5,730 bases of DNA from Acidobacteriaceae bacterium (GTDB taxonomy: Bacteria > Acidobacteriota > Terriglobia > Terriglobales > SbA1). Both the position numbers and the translations under genes were made by a program. The notes beneath the pieces are model-generated. The model searched no databases. It was not told the DNA's origin and saw nothing but the letters and a program-made list of their open reading frames with translations. Positions 5,324 to 5,730 of the stretch are shown one piece after another (within the stretch, counting starts at the first letter, position 1; every line of letters starts with the position of its first letter). Where the stretch lies: assembly GCA_003136335.1 (NCBI GenBank), contig PLEA01000028.1, positions 1-5,730 of the forward strand. Direction: 5' to 3'.

Positions 5324-5730
5324 TCACCGGGCCGGCACTGTTTTCTTGCGGCTCAATTCCCACGCCTTGGCGTATTTCCAGGAAACGTAAGCAGCGTGGT
5401 AGAGGTGCAGCAACAGGCCTTCGCGGCCGTCGAGAAAGCCGAGACGAAGAAAATAGTTGTAGAGGAACGTAGCCAGCGGGCGCAGGACGATGTTGATTGC
5501 GCCGAAACGGACCTTGCCATTGCCTTTCGCGACGACCATCTCCGCGCCCAGCGACGAGTAGCGGTTCATGTGGTCGATGTAGTCGGAGAGCGTCGGGTAG
5601 GAGTGGTGGAGGAGCGCGCCGTATCGAATAGGTATCGTCAATCCATAGACCCGGATATCCTAATGCACCGCGCGATTCTCGAACCTGCCTGTTCCACGGC
5701 GAAAGAGGCGCAGCTTGGGATCGGGCCAGA
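5324..5730 (-). pseudogene. Family 2 glycosyltransferase (WaaE/KdtX-like), C-terminal part, interrupted by in-frame TAG
   Basis: C-terminal part of a GT2 glycosyltransferase of the type that adds sugars to cell-envelope glycans at the inner face of the membrane. In one unbroken frame, 22 residues beginning WPDPKLRLFRR run from the window edge to RAVH, then TAG at 5660-5662, then 111 residues to TGA at 5324-5326. Both sides belong to the same family: RLFRRG...VH before the stop, LLHHSYPTLSDYIDHMNRYS and FLDGREG after it. Homologues as I remember them read VHE at the stop, so one GAG-to-TAG change explains it. A TTG at 5641 could open a 105-aa frame, but it would lack the catalytic domain and has no clear ribosome binding site. 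The tail (about 60 residues, LRPLATFLYNYF to the end) is hydrophobic/aromatic and probably membrane-associated. A sequencing error or readthrough is possible; the gene's N-terminal part lies outside the window. Confidence 0.75.

Noticed and set aside
5324..5641. Independent 105-aa gene starting at TTG 5641
   Set aside because: It begins in the middle of a glycosyltransferase domain, has no clear ribosome binding site, and family sequence continues upstream in the same frame beyond the TAG.
1..5730. New multi-gene system (defence, mobile or biosynthetic)
   Set aside because: The genes are of familiar, unrelated families with separate spacing and promoters. No CRISPR, toxin-antitoxin, retron, recombinase or biosynthetic cluster signal was seen.

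Overview
The window is about 60% GC and most resembles a soil-type acidobacterium (Acidobacteriota, Terriglobia/Koribacter-like). This is inferred from the style of the small secreted two-repeat protein, the N-terminal sequence of the acyl-CoA mutase and an intergenic repeat with CAGCAGCCT-type ends. I recall all three from that group, but no search was possible. The genes look chromosomal and mostly of household type. There is no CRISPR array, tRNA, rRNA, integrase or transposase.

Layout, left to right. (1) 1-630, plus strand: the 3' part of an AgaS-family SIS-domain sugar isomerase, cut by the window edge. (2) 631-921: an intergenic stretch with a MITE/REP-like repeat (648-785) and, closer to the next gene, an 8-bp inverted repeat. 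(3) 922-2127, plus: a PilZ-like/PAS/GGEEF diguanylate cyclase with intact catalytic and inhibitory motifs. (4) 2128-2359: a convergent intergenic stretch holding the terminator of the next gene. (5) 2360-3139, minus: an exported protein of unknown function built from two related halves, with its own predicted promoter and a good ribosome binding site. (6) 3384-5177, minus: the catalytic large subunit of a coenzyme-B12-dependent acyl-CoA mutase. (7) 5324-5730, minus: the C-terminal part of a family 2 glycosyltransferase, broken by an in-frame TAG and running off the right edge.

The genes do not form an obvious single pathway. The three minus-strand genes lie in the same direction but are separated by 146 and 244 bp with candidate promoters between them, so they are probably separate transcription units. 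Two points deserve a second look. The mutase would normally be labelled methylmalonyl-CoA mutase, but it carries the Phe/Gln pair of isobutyryl-CoA mutase at the two substrate-selecting positions. The glycosyltransferase has a single nonsense codon where the family normally has a Glu. I found no convincing sign of a wholly new multi-gene system.
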